This document shows, in pieces, positions 1 to 8,460 of a stretch of DNA of 64,000 nt. Source of the DNA: Streptomyces sp. NBC_00370 (GTDB lineage: Bacteria > Actinomycetota > Actinomycetes > Streptomycetales > Streptomycetaceae); NCBI RefSeq assembly GCF_036084755.1, contig NZ_CP107968.1, positions 3,689,501-3,753,500 on the forward strand, read 5' to 3'. The notes below the pieces were generated by a model. That model saw only the letters and a program-made list of their open reading frames with translations, was not told the DNA's origin and did not search any database. Each line of letters starts with the position of its first letter. The first letter of the stretch is position 1. A program made the translations under genes and the position numbers.

Positions 1-340
1 ACAGCGCCGCCAGCGCGACCGCGCAGACCAGCCGTACGGCGTCGGCCAGGACCATCATCCTGCGCGGCGTGAACCGGTCGGCCAACACCCCGCCGACCAG
101 GACGAATCCGGCGAAACACGCCATCCACGCGCCGAGTGCGAAGCTGACCGCCGAAGCACCGTGCCCGGTGTCGAGGAGCCCGGCGGCCAGCGCGACGGGC
201 ACCATGCCGTCGCCGAAGCGGGAGACCGTGCGGGCGACGAAGAAGTACCGGAAGTTCCTGTTCCAGAGGCCGGTGTCCGCCTCCGCCACCGCCGTCAGCG
301 GCTGGTCGAGGATCTCGCCGGTCGGCTGCTTTTGATTCAC
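1..340 (-). CDS. MFS transporter, N-terminal part, cut by window edge
   Basis: The first 113 residues of a membrane transporter of the major facilitator superfamily are visible, starting from GTG at 340. After a polar N-terminus the protein has hydrophobic helices and the loop between helices 2 and 3 typical of MFS (GGVLADRFTPRRMM, a variant of the GxLaDrxGrr motif). The coding frame stays open to the window edge, so the gene continues to the left. It is divergent from the GlxA-like regulator at 409, with about 68 bases between the starts, so that regulator may control it. The substrate cannot be told from this part. Confidence 0.75.
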   Translation of the reverse strand, partial: MNQKQPTGEILDQPLTAVAEADTGLWNRNFRYFFVARTVSRFGDGMVPVALAAGLLDTGHGASAVSFALGAWMACFAGFVLVGGVLADRFTPRRMMVLADAVRLVCAVALAAL

Positions 341-408
341 AGACCCGACACTTATCAAGTAAAGGTCTAAACCACCAGTGGGTACTGTGGAGCGCGAAGG
401 AGACCACC

Positions 409-1464
409 ATGCCGAACCAGCCCGTGCACCGGATCGCCGTCCTCGTGCTCGACGGGGTCATCCCCTTCGAACTCGGCATCCCCCAGCGGATCTTCAACCG
501 CGCCAAGGATCCGGCGGGCGAGCCGCTGTACGAGGTCGTGACCTGCTCCGTACGCGCGCCGGGTCCGGTCCGTACGGACGCCGACTTCACCATCAACGTC
601 GAGAACGGCCCCGAGGTGCTGGCCACGGCGGACACCGTGATCATCCCGGCCTCCTACGAGTCCGACCCGGCCCATACCGAGGGCCGCCTCAGCGACGAAC
701 TCGCCGCCGCCTTCGGCCACATCCGGCCCGGCACCCGCATGGTGTCGATCTGCACGGGCAGCTTCTACCTGGCCGCCGCAGGGCTGCTGGACGGCCGGCC
801 CGCCACCACCCACTGGTCGTCCGCAGCCCACTTCCAGCGGCTGTATCCGCTGGTGAAGGTCGACGCCGACGTGCTGTTCATCGACGACGGTGACGTACTG
901 ACCTCGGCCGGGGTGGCGGCCGGCATCGACCTCTGTCTGCACATCGTGCGGCGCGACTTCGGCACGGGCGTCGCCAACGACGTCGCGCGGCGCACCGTCG
1001 TACCGCCCTACCGCGAGGGCGGCCAGGCGCAGTACATCGAACGCCCGGTGCCCGAGCCGCAGCTGGCGACGACCACGGCGGCGCGCGCCTGGGCGCTGGC
1101 CCGGCTGCACGAGCCGATCCAGCTGCGCGACATGGCCGAGCAGGAGTCCATGTCGGTACGGACCTTCACGCGGCGCTTCCGCGAGGAGGCCGGCGTCAGC
1201 CCCGGCCAGTGGCTGACGCAGCAGCGGGTCGAACGGGCCAGGCATCTCCTGGAGTCGACCGACCTGTCGGTCGACCAGGTCGCCAGGGACGCGGGGTTCG
1301 GTACGGCGCAGTCGATGCGCCAGCACGTCCAGTCGGCGCTCGGCGTGCCGCCGACCGTCTACCGGCGCACCTTCAGGGCGGAGTCCGTCGACAGCTGGCG
1401 CGCCGTGCCGCACCGCCGCCCCCCGTCCGGAGGCGGCCCGCTCACGCCAGACGTGCCGTCGTGA
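409..1464 (+). CDS. GlxA-like transcriptional regulator (DJ-1/PfpI + AraC HTH)
   Basis: This 351-residue protein has two parts. Residues about 8-180 form a DJ-1/PfpI (GATase1-like) domain, including the cysteine elbow VSICTGSFYLAAAGLL. Residues about 235-325 form an AraC/XylS double helix-turn-helix (SVRTFTRRFREEAGVSPGQW and DQVARDAGFGTAQSMRQHV). Members of this family are transcriptional activators or repressors; the DJ-1 part is thought to sense a ligand rather than act as an enzyme. ATG at 409 follows GAAGGAG. The gene is divergent from the MFS transporter at the left edge, the most likely target. Its 3' end overlaps the convergent ATPase gene by 23 bases. Confidence 0.85.
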   Translation: MPNQPVHRIAVLVLDGVIPFELGIPQRIFNRAKDPAGEPLYEVVTCSVRAPGPVRTDADFTINVENGPEVLATADTVIIPASYESDPAHTEGRLSDELAAAFGHIRPGTRMVSICTGSFYLAAAGLLDGRPATTHWSSAAHFQRLYPLVKVDADVLFIDDGDVLTSAGVAAGIDLCLHIVRRDFGTGVANDVARRTVVPPYREGGQAQYIERPVPEPQLATTTAARAWALARLHEPIQLRDMAEQESMSVRTFTRRFREEAGVSPGQWLTQQRVERARHLLESTDLSVDQVARDAGFGTAQSMRQHVQSALGVPPTVYRRTFRAESVDSWRAVPHRRPPSGGGPLTPDVPS

Positions 1465-1969
1465 CCGGCCGGGACGGCTCGCAGTCGCACGCCACCGCGG
1501 CGGCCGTCGCGACCACCGGAGCCGGAGCCGCAGCCGTGGCCCCTTCGCCCGCCGCCGCCGTACAGCCGCTCACCCGGTCCACCTCGCACCAGATCTGCTT
1601 GCCGCCGCCCTCCGGCTGCCAGCCCCAGCGGTCGGCGAGCCCGTCGACCAGTTCGAGCCCGCGGCCGTTGGTGTCCTCGCCCTCCGCGTGCCGTGGGGTC
1701 GGCGGACAGGAGCTGAGGTCGGCGACCTCGACCCGTACGGTCCCGGCGTCGGCGGCCCCCAGCCCGAACAGCATCCGCAGCACGGCCGGGCAGCCCGTGT
1801 GCACCACCGCGTTGGTCACCAGCTCCGAGATGAGCAGGATCAGCGTCTCGGCGACCGGCTCGTCATCCTCTATCCCGGAGCCGACGAGCCTCGACCGGGC
1901 CCACCTGCGGGCTCGTCCCACTTCCGCCGGGTCGGGCCCGACCTCCAACTGAACCTGAAGCACCTGCAC
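1442..1969 (-). CDS. ATP-binding protein of the SpoIIAB/RsbW-like HATPase family
   Basis: A 175-residue single-domain GHKL ATPase starting at GTG 1969. The N box is visible (ETLILLISELVTNAVVHT), followed by a glycine-rich lid region (GRGLELVDGLADRWGW). The C-terminal 45 residues are Ala/Pro-rich and probably disordered. Streptomyces carries dozens of such short ATPases. They resemble anti-sigma kinases that phosphorylate STAS antagonists, but most have no known partner. A STAS gene lies about 1.1 kb to the right (3087-3461) and could be a partner, although the two are not co-transcribed. The 3' end overlaps the AraC-type gene. Confidence 0.8.
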   Translation of the reverse strand: MQVLQVQLEVGPDPAEVGRARRWARSRLVGSGIEDDEPVAETLILLISELVTNAVVHTGCPAVLRMLFGLGAADAGTVRVEVADLSSCPPTPRHAEGEDTNGRGLELVDGLADRWGWQPEGGGKQIWCEVDRVSGCTAAAGEGATAAAPAPVVATAAAVACDCEPSRPVTTARLA

Positions 1970-2123
1970 CGCTCACACCATCCGAACCGGCGGACACATC
2001 GCCTCGCGCCTCGACAGGGTCCTCGACAGGGTCACACAACGTGATTTCCTTGCGAGACAGCATGGTTGACGTACAGTCACCGCAACAAGCGCTTCGGGCA
2101 TATTCCAGCGCGAAGGAGTACGC

Positions 2124-2294
2124 GTGGTGCATACTGTGCGACGCACATTGCGGGGAGTCGAACATGGGCGCGTACGGCGCCCTCGCACCGTGCGAGCGGC
2201 GCACATTCGGCTCACCGGAGTCGCCGTACCGGCAACACCGCGACCGTCGCGCCTCACAACTTCTCGCACCCCACGGAGCGTACCGGAGCCGTGA
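2124..2294 (+). CDS. Possible 56-residue basic small protein
   Basis: A GTG at 2124 lies 5 bases after a good ribosome binding site (GAAGGAG at 2111-2117). It opens a 56-codon frame that ends at TGA 2292-2294. The product is Arg/Thr/Pro-rich, with no domain I recognise. The 566-base gap between the ATPase start and the EF-hand stop otherwise holds no gene. Two overlapping frames are also open here, so this call rests only on the ribosome binding site. Confidence 0.22.
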   Translation: MVHTVRRTLRGVEHGRVRRPRTVRAAHIRLTGVAVPATPRPSRLTTSRTPRSVPEP

Positions 2295-2477
2295 CACGAC
2301 TCCGGCCTGTGACGGTACGCCGTAAGGACACAACCCGGTATCGACCGCGGGGCGGCGCGCACACCACGCTCAGTGACGCAGCAGAGTGCTCAGGCCAGAG
2401 CTGCCGCCTGCCGCCCCTCCAGGCCGAGTTGCCGGCGGAGGCGGTCCTGCGGCCCGCGGCGCCGACAGTCCACGGAT

Positions 2478-2549
2478 CCGGAGGTCTACGGCTCCGGCGG
2501 TCTACGGCTCCGGCGGTCTACGGCGCTCCGGCGGTTTACGGCTCCGGCG
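2478..2549. repeat. 16-bp tandem repeat array
   Basis: About four copies of a 16-base unit (consensus CCGGCGGTCTACGGCT; the third copy carries two extra bases) lie at 2478-2493, 2494-2509, 2510-2527 and 2528-2543, with a partial fifth. The right end overlaps the last codons and the stop of the leftward EF-hand gene. The function is unknown; a role as a transcription or translation end signal is only a guess. Confidence 0.75.
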
Positions 2550-3048
2550 TGACGTAGTACTCGGCGAACGCGGCGAGGATCTCGTCCTCGCTGACCTTCC
2601 CGTCGCCGTCGGTGTCGAGCCGGGGGCCCACCTGGGCCGCCAGGTCGGGGTCGACGCCCAGGACGCGCAGCGCACGGCCCAGCGATTCGAGCGCCACCCC
2701 GCCGTCGCTCTCCTCCGCGATGGCGACCGCCGCGCTGAGGAACGGCCGGGCGATCTCGGCGAACCGCTGGGGGCTGTCCCGCAGCCGCTTCACAGCGCCT
2801 GTGACGAACTCCAGCCGCGTGACCCGCTGGTCACCGTCCACATCGGCGATCCCGGCCATGCCCTGCCAGAACGCCTCGGCACCGCTGTAGAGCGCCTGGC
2901 CCTTGTCGGAGCGGGCTGTCGTGCCGAACTCGGCGAGCAGAGCCGCCGCCGCCGCGCTGAAGTCCTCACGATCGATGTAGCCGCTGTGGTCCTGGTCGAA
3001 GGCGGCGAAACGGGAAGTGATCTTGCCTTCGTATTCTGCGCTGTCCAT
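2536..3048 (-). CDS. EF-hand calcium-binding protein (calerythrin-like)
   Basis: A 170-residue soluble protein read leftward from ATG 3048. Three canonical EF-hand loops can be read: DQDHSGYIDREDF near residue 19, DVDGDQRVTRLEF near residue 71, and DTDGDGKVSEDEI near residue 145. A fourth, degenerate hand (ESDGGVALESL) lies between the last two. This four-hand layout matches the calerythrin/sarcoplasmic type found in actinomycetes (Cab proteins). The role is calcium buffering or signalling in the cytoplasm. The gene is 38 bases downstream of the STAS gene on the same strand and may share its transcript. A 16-bp tandem array overlaps its stop. Confidence 0.85.
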   Translation of the reverse strand: MDSAEYEGKITSRFAAFDQDHSGYIDREDFSAAAAALLAEFGTTARSDKGQALYSGAEAFWQGMAGIADVDGDQRVTRLEFVTGAVKRLRDSPQRFAEIARPFLSAAVAIAEESDGGVALESLGRALRVLGVDPDLAAQVGPRLDTDGDGKVSEDEILAAFAEYYVTPEP

Positions 3049-3086
3049 GTCGGGAGCGTACGACTCCTGAGGGGCGATGTGTCCAC

Positions 3087-3461
3087 TTACGCGGACAGCG
3101 GCTGAGCCCGGTCGTCGACGGCCGACGGCACATCCGGATAGATATCGAACAGACGGCGCACTCCCAGCGCCGCCAGCACCCGGTTGACATGGGAGCCTTC
3201 GGCGGCGCCCTGGTCGGGCAGGATCAGGTGGAACCGGCCGTGGCAGGAGCGCATCAGCCGGCGTGAGGCGATCAGGACGCCGACCCCGCTGGAGTCGCAG
3301 AAGAACACCTCGGACAGGTCCAGCACCAGATCCCGCTGCCCGGCGGCGACCGCTTCGTGGACGTGCTGGCGCACTTCGGGTGACGTGATCAGATCCAGCT
3401 CGCCGATGATGTGCAGCACGGTCCACGGACCGAATGCCGTCTCGTCCACCTTGAGCGTCAC
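3087..3461 (-). CDS. STAS-domain anti-sigma factor antagonist
   Basis: A 124-residue STAS protein of the SpoIIAA/RsbV type. The core strand and loop LDLSEVFFCDSSGVGVLIASRR carries the conserved D-S-S-G site, where a serine is phosphorylated by a partner kinase in this family. The start is set at GTG 3461, which has an upstream GGAAGGG and gives the usual length. The preceding frame stays open, but the extension is not STAS-like. In known systems the unphosphorylated form releases a sigma factor from its ATPase anti-sigma. An ECF-like sigma gene diverges 206 bases away, and an EF-hand gene follows. Confidence 0.85.
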   Translation of the reverse strand: MTLKVDETAFGPWTVLHIIGELDLITSPEVRQHVHEAVAAGQRDLVLDLSEVFFCDSSGVGVLIASRRLMRSCHGRFHLILPDQGAAEGSHVNRVLAALGVRRLFDIYPDVPSAVDDRAQPLSA

Positions 3462-3666
3462 GGATCTGGACCCTTCCTCGTCCGGAAGCAATCCGGAACG
3501 TACCCTTCCGCGGATCGCTGTTCCGGGGCCCCTGCCCGGTGCCCGTACGACGAAACCTCTTGCCGGCGAGGCTGGCCGTGACGGGGGCGCACTTGACGCA
3601 AAGGGGCGTGCGTTGTCCGTCATGCCGACTACATTCGAAGCAGAACCACAGGCGTTGGGGGGTCGG

Positions 3667-4248
3667 ATGGCGAAGGACACACCACCCCGCTGGGACCGCA
3701 GGATGCAACAGCGGCTCGCGCGGGGTGAGGCGGCCGCGCTCGGAGAGCTGTACGACCGCTTCGCGTCCCTGGTCCACAGCCAGGCCCAGCGCGTGCTCGA
3801 CGACGACGCGGCGGCCGACGCCGTCACCCGCGAGGTCTTCGGCTACGTCTGGGAGAACCCCGACGGGTACGACCCGAAGCAGGGCTCCATGAAGTCGTGG
3901 GTGGCGAAAGTCACACACCGGCAGGCGGTCCTGCGGCTGCGTCAGACGGAGACCGCCGCGTACGAGGCGGGCGGCGGCGACGCCCGGGACGTCGATCCGG
4001 CGCAGGCGGCCGAGCTGGAGCAGAAGGTGCGCAGGGCGTCGGCCGCCGCACGCGCCGACTTCATCGTCACGTCCATGCCCGCGCCGCTGCGGGCCGCACT
4101 CGACCTGGCGTACCACCAGCGCAGGAGCTGCCGTGAGACGGCGGAAGACCTCGGCGTGACGGAAGAGGAGACCCGCCGCAGGCTGCGGCTGGGTCTGCAG
4201 CTGCTGTCGACGGCCGCCAACACCCCGCCGGACGGACGTGCGCTGTGA
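3667..4248 (+). CDS. ECF-like RNA polymerase sigma factor
   Basis: A 193-residue two-domain sigma factor. Region 2 spans about residues 15-85 (LYDRFASLVHSQAQRVLDDDAAADAVTREVF). Region 4 spans about residues 130-180 (MPAPLRAALDLAYHQRRSCRETAEDLGVTEEETRRRLRLGL). The start is uncertain. ATG 3667 has a G-rich upstream GGGGGG and is preferred; ATG 3622 would add 15 residues. Its stop overlaps the GTG start of the next gene (GTGA), so the two proteins are made together, as is usual for a sigma factor and its cognate anti-sigma. Confidence 0.82.
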   Translation: MAKDTPPRWDRRMQQRLARGEAAALGELYDRFASLVHSQAQRVLDDDAAADAVTREVFGYVWENPDGYDPKQGSMKSWVAKVTHRQAVLRLRQTETAAYEAGGGDARDVDPAQAAELEQKVRRASAAARADFIVTSMPAPLRAALDLAYHQRRSCRETAEDLGVTEEETRRRLRLGLQLLSTAANTPPDGRAL

Positions 4249-5576
4249 CGGGACCCTTGGACGGCGACGGAGCGAGCGGCAGCGGCGGGTCCGGGTTTCC
4301 CCGGATACCCGGGCCGCGCCCGGCTGCGGACAACCTGGACCCGCTCCCGGACGAGACCCCGCCGCCCCTGCCGACCGCCGCACCGGCCGGGACCGAGGCG
4401 CGGGAAGACGTCCCGCACGAAGAGGTGCCGCACGCCGTGCTCATGTCGCTCCTCGGGGCCTGGGCCCTCTCCGCCTGTTCCGCCGACGAGACCACCCTCG
4501 TCGAGGACCACCTCACCGAATGCGCTGCCTGCGCCGATGAGGCGCTGCGGCTGCGTGACGCCGTCGAACTGCTCAGGACCGACCGCAGCCTGGACCTCGA
4601 CCCCCGGCTGCGCTCCCGGGTGCTGGCGAGCTGCCTCAGCCGCAGGCCCGCCCGGATACCGGTGCCCGACTGGGCCGCTCCCTACGACGCCGAGACCGCC
4701 CGGCTCGACGCGCTGCTGCGTGACATCGGCGAGTCCGAGTGGCACACGGCCGTGCGGCTCAGGTGGTTCGAGCACGACAAGCCCGTGTCCCGGAACACCA
4801 CGGTCGCCGGGGTCATCGGCCATCTCTTCACCGTGGACGGTCTGGTGGCCGCCGCGCTCGGCCTGGACGACCCGCTGACGGACCCTGAAGGCGCCGAGCC
4901 CGAGGAACACGGGGCAGGCCGTCCCGCAGGGCTCAGGACGCCGCCCGTGGCGCCCACCGAGCGCACGGAGCGGTTCTGGCGGGCCGGTACGCGGCAGCCG
5001 GCCGTCGGCAGCACCCATGAGCGCTGGCGTGAGCAGAGTCACAGTCTCGTCCGTACGGTGTCGTTCGCCGGCCGGGGCGCGGCCGAGCTGTCCGTGTCGT
5101 ACGGGGACTTCGCGCTGCCGCTGCGTGACGCGCTGCTGGAGCGCGCCTTCGAGTGCTGGGTGCACGGCGCCGACATCGCGGAGGCGGTGGCGTACCCGTA
5201 CGACCCGCCGAGCGCGGCCCATCTGCACGGCATGGTCGACCTGGCGGCCCGGCTGCTGCCCGCCACGCTGGCGGCGCGGCGCCGCGGCGGGCTCGCGGCG
5301 CCCGCCCGGCATCTGGTCGCGGCGGGGGCCGAGGGGCGGTCGCTGCATCTGGAGGTCGAGGGGGCGGGCGGCGGTGACTGGTACATCCCGCTGGACTCGC
5401 CGGGCGCGATCGGCTCCCCCGACCGCGCGGTGGCCCAGGTCGCGCTGGACGGCATCGAGTTCTGCCAGCTGGTGGCGGGGCATGTCGCGCCGGAGGAAGC
5501 GGCGGCGGGCCAGGACGGCGACCGCGAGGCGATCAGGGACGTCCTGTTCGCCGCGGCGGCGATGAGCCGGCTCTGA
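4245..5576 (+). CDS. Zinc-finger anti-sigma/maleylpyruvate isomerase-fold fusion protein
   Basis: A 443-residue protein translationally coupled to the sigma factor by a 4-base GTGA overlap. Residues 1-60 are Pro/Gly-rich. A zinc-finger anti-sigma module follows, with the H-x3-C-x2-C pattern HLTECAACADE (about residue 89). Residues about 150-440 have a DinB/mycothiol-dependent maleylpyruvate isomerase N-like fold, with histidines in GVIGHLF, CWVHGADIAEA and HLHGMVDLA. The zinc-finger part probably binds and silences the sigma factor. The second domain could sense a thiol or metabolite; no enzymatic activity is shown. There is no transmembrane helix, so this is a soluble regulator. Confidence 0.75.
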   Translation: MTGPLDGDGASGSGGSGFPRIPGPRPAADNLDPLPDETPPPLPTAAPAGTEAREDVPHEEVPHAVLMSLLGAWALSACSADETTLVEDHLTECAACADEALRLRDAVELLRTDRSLDLDPRLRSRVLASCLSRRPARIPVPDWAAPYDAETARLDALLRDIGESEWHTAVRLRWFEHDKPVSRNTTVAGVIGHLFTVDGLVAAALGLDDPLTDPEGAEPEEHGAGRPAGLRTPPVAPTERTERFWRAGTRQPAVGSTHERWREQSHSLVRTVSFAGRGAAELSVSYGDFALPLRDALLERAFECWVHGADIAEAVAYPYDPPSAAHLHGMVDLAARLLPATLAARRRGGLAAPARHLVAAGAEGRSLHLEVEGAGGGDWYIPLDSPGAIGSPDRAVAQVALDGIEFCQLVAGHVAPEEAAAGQDGDREAIRDVLFAAAAMSRL

Positions 5577-5603
5577 GCCCCGGACCAGCCAGCGAGGCGA
5601 CCG

Positions 5604-6512
5604 TCAGGTGAAGACGACCGTCCGGTGCCCGTTGAGCAGAATGCGGTGCTCCGCGTGCCACTTGACGGCGCGGGCCAGCGCCTGGCATTCGACGTCACGG
5701 CCGATCGCCACCAGCTGCTCAGGGGTGACCTGGTGGCCGACGCGCTCGACCTCCTGCTCGATGATCGGGCCCTCGTCCAGCTCCGCCGTCACATAGTGCG
5801 CCGTCGCGCCGATGACCTTCACCCCGCGCGCGTGCGCCTGGTGGTAGGGCTTCGCGCCCTTGAAGCTCGGCAGGAAGGAGTGGTGGATGTTGATGAGCCG
5901 GCCGGACAGCTGCTTGCACAGGTCGTCCGAGATCACCTGCATGTAGCGGGCGAGCACGACGAGTTCCACGCCCTCGTCCCTGACCAGCTGGAGCAGCTCG
6001 GCCTCGGCGAGCGCCTTGCTGTCCTTGGTGACCGGAATGTGCCGGAACGGGATGTTGTAGGACGCGGCGAGTTCGGCGAAGTCGGTGTGGTTGGACACGA
6101 CGGCGGCGATCTCCACCGGCAGGGCGCCGATGCTCGCCCGGAACAGCAGGTCGTTCAGGCAGTGGCCGAACTTGGACACCATCAGCACGACCCGCATCCG
6201 CTCCTCGGCGCGGTGGATCGCCCACTCCATCCGGAACGAGTCGCCCACGGCGGCGAAGCTGGCGCGCAGTTTCTCCACGGTGACCGGCGTCCCCGCGGAG
6301 AAGTGCACCCGCATGAAGAACAGCCCCGTGTCGTGGTCGCCGAACTGTTGGCTGTCCTCGATGTTGCAGCCGGTCATGAAGAGATAGCTCGACACGGCGT
6401 GCACGATGCCCTGCCGGTCGGGGCACGACAGCGTCAGCACGTACTGCTCGGACTGCTCGGACGGGGCAGGTGCCGGCCCGGCGACGGCCGGTGGCTGCGG
6501 GACGGAGCTCAT
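5604..6512 (-). CDS. purU: Formyltetrahydrofolate deformylase PurU
   Basis: This 302-residue enzyme hydrolyses 10-formyltetrahydrofolate to formate and tetrahydrofolate, balancing one-carbon pools. An N-terminal ACT domain (about residues 25-100, LTLSCPDRQGIVHAVSSYLF) is followed by a formyltransferase domain. That domain has INIHHSFLPSFKGAKPYHQA and TAELDEGPIIEQE, which supply the catalytic Asn/His and Asp of the family. ATG 6512 (MSSVPQPP) is preferred; GTG/ATG codons up to 6539 are also in frame. Length and motifs are normal. It is a single gene, convergent with the anti-sigma gene and just right of a leftward gene of unknown function. Confidence 0.93.
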   Translation of the reverse strand: MSSVPQPPAVAGPAPAPSEQSEQYVLTLSCPDRQGIVHAVSSYLFMTGCNIEDSQQFGDHDTGLFFMRVHFSAGTPVTVEKLRASFAAVGDSFRMEWAIHRAEERMRVVLMVSKFGHCLNDLLFRASIGALPVEIAAVVSNHTDFAELAASYNIPFRHIPVTKDSKALAEAELLQLVRDEGVELVVLARYMQVISDDLCKQLSGRLINIHHSFLPSFKGAKPYHQAHARGVKVIGATAHYVTAELDEGPIIEQEVERVGHQVTPEQLVAIGRDVECQALARAVKWHAEHRILLNGHRTVVFT

Positions 6513-6546
6513 GACCCCAGAGGATCCCACACCCGCCACCGCCGGG

Positions 6547-7044
6547 TCAGGCCGTACGCGTCATGATCCGCAGCACGTCGAGCGACTGGGGCACCGTGTC
6601 CGGGTCCTCGGCGTCGTTCGCCGCCAGCCGTACGTGCGCCTCACGGGCGGCCCGTACGGCCTCCGGCCAGCCGTGATGCTCCAGATAGGCCGACACGGGC
6701 GCGTCGGCCCCGACCTGGTGCATGATGCGCAGCACCCGCAGCACGGCCACGTCCACGAGCGCGGCCTCGCCCGAGTCGCGGAATATCGTGCCGACGTATT
6801 TCTCGGCGGACCAGTTGTCCAGCCAGGTGTCCTCGACGAGCCGGTACACGGCGTCGGTGACGTCGCCGTACCCCTCGCGGCCGGCCAGCCAGTAGTCCTG
6901 ATGGAAAGCGGGATCGGAAAGCATGTGCAGCGCCGAGCGCACGTTGCTGCGCCAGCGCCACCACGGCATGTCAGTAGGCGGCATGCCGACCATGGTGGAT
7001 GAGCGACGGGCACGACGGGAAGAGTTATCGGAAGCTTGCTGCAC
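6547..7044 (-). CDS. Conserved actinobacterial protein of unknown function
   Basis: Up to 165 residues from GTG 7044; in-frame ATGs at 6993 and 6984 (MPPTDMPWWRWRSN) are also possible, and none has a clear ribosome binding site. The protein is rich in Trp and charged residues (WWRWRSNVRSALHML, DTWLDNWSAEKYVGTIFRD) and looks like a compact all-alpha soluble protein. I recall homologues beside purU in other Streptomyces, without a known role. It is 34 bases upstream of purU on the same strand, so the two may be co-transcribed. Confidence 0.7.
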   Translation of the reverse strand: MQQASDNSSRRARRSSTMVGMPPTDMPWWRWRSNVRSALHMLSDPAFHQDYWLAGREGYGDVTDAVYRLVEDTWLDNWSAEKYVGTIFRDSGEAALVDVAVLRVLRIMHQVGADAPVSAYLEHHGWPEAVRAAREAHVRLAANDAEDPDTVPQSLDVLRIMTRTA

Positions 7045-7167
7045 GGTCGTTGATCGTACGGTCCGTACGGATGCGACGGTTCGTCCCCCCGCAATTCACC
7101 GCGCCGTCACCCGGTGTTGATCCTCCTACACACCAGCGTTACCCGTGAGCCGGAAGCCTGCCTGTCC

Positions 7168-8448
7168 ATGACTGGTCGGCGACGCCCCACCTTGCCTCAC
7201 CCCTTCCGTACCACCAAGATCCGCGCCCTGTGCGCGGCGCTGGCCGGTGTCCCGCTCCTCGCCGGATGCGGCACGCTCCCCGGCACCTCGGACAACTCCC
7301 GGCAGCCCGTCACCGTCATGACCTGGGCGCCGGTGGGTACGAACGCGACGAACCAGCCGGGCATGCCGGCGATGGCGAAGGCGTTCGCCCGCTGGGTCAA
7401 CAACGCGGGCGGTGTCGACGGCCATCAGCTGCGCATCGTGACGTGCAACGAACGCAACACCGCCTCGGGTGCCGCCGCCTGCGCGCGGGAGGCCGTGGAC
7501 AAGGACGTGGCGGCGGTCGTCGGTTCGTACAGCCAGTTCGGCCAGCAGTTCCTGGCGCCGCTGGAGGGCGCCTCCATCCCGTACCTGGGCGGTTACGGCC
7601 TCACCGACGAGGAGTTCAGCAGCTTCGTCTCGTACCCGGTCAACGGCGGCCAGGCGACGCTCCTCGCGGGCAACGGCAGGCAGCTGTCGGCCGGCTGCGA
7701 GAAGACGGCGCTGGTACGGCCCGACACCATCGCGGGGCTCGACCTGCCGAGCCTCCTCGACGCGGGCCTGGCCCAGGGCCGCCGGCCCGCGACCTTCGAC
7801 ATCCGGGCCCCCGAGGACGCGACCGACTACACCAAGCAGGCCGAGAAGGCCCGGGACGACGCCGAGGACGGCGGCTGTGTCACGACGCAGCTCGGCGACC
7901 GTACGGAGACGTTCTTCGACTCCTACCGGCGGCTCCCCTACGACGGCAGGGACATCAAGCTGTCGTCGGTGATCGGCTCGGTCGACCAGCCGCTCGTCGA
8001 CAGCACCGGCGGCAAGAAGGGCCCGCTGGAAGGCGCGCTGGTCACCGGCTGGTACCCGGAGTCGAGTTCCGCCGCGTGGGGGCCGATGCGGGACGTGATC
8101 GACAAGGAAGCGTTCGGGGACAACTCGATCGACCCGGACAGCACCGGGGTGCAGACGACCTGGATCGCGTACACGGCGCTCAAGAAGGTCATCGAGTCGA
8201 TCGACGACGACACCGTCACGGCGCGGAAGATCATGAACGCGCTGAGCCGCGGTGTGACGGTCGACACGGGCGGCCTCACCCCGCCGCTGCGCTGGCGGTA
8301 CGAGGACATGCTCGGCGCCCCCGGCTTCCCCAGGATCGTCAACAGTGACGTGACGTTCCAGGTGGTGCGCCAGGGGCGGCTGGTGGCTCAGCGGAAGGGC
8401 TTCGTGGACGTCGGCAAGATCCTCGCCGGCACCGACGTCAGCTCCTGA
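7168..8448 (+). CDS. Solute-binding lipoprotein, branched-chain amino acid type (periplasmic-binding-like)
   Basis: A 426-residue exported protein. The N-terminus has basic residues, a hydrophobic segment (ALCAALAGVPLLAGC) and a lipobox LLAGC with the lipidated Cys near residue 34. The remainder is a type I periplasmic-binding (Leu/Ile/Val-binding) fold: NNAGGVDGHQLRIVTCNE, AVVGSYSQFGQQFLAPLEGA and GALVTGWYPESSSAAWGPM. ATG 7168 gives the best signal peptide; an upstream GTG frame exists. No permease or ATPase gene adjoins it, so it may serve a transporter encoded elsewhere or act as a ligand sensor. The ligand is unknown. Confidence 0.85.
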   Translation: MTGRRRPTLPHPFRTTKIRALCAALAGVPLLAGCGTLPGTSDNSRQPVTVMTWAPVGTNATNQPGMPAMAKAFARWVNNAGGVDGHQLRIVTCNERNTASGAAACAREAVDKDVAAVVGSYSQFGQQFLAPLEGASIPYLGGYGLTDEEFSSFVSYPVNGGQATLLAGNGRQLSAGCEKTALVRPDTIAGLDLPSLLDAGLAQGRRPATFDIRAPEDATDYTKQAEKARDDAEDGGCVTTQLGDRTETFFDSYRRLPYDGRDIKLSSVIGSVDQPLVDSTGGKKGPLEGALVTGWYPESSSAAWGPMRDVIDKEAFGDNSIDPDSTGVQTTWIAYTALKKVIESIDDDTVTARKIMNALSRGVTVDTGGLTPPLRWRYEDMLGAPGFPRIVNSDVTFQVVRQGRLVAQRKGFVDVGKILAGTDVSS

Positions 8449-8460
8449 GGCGAGCGGGCC

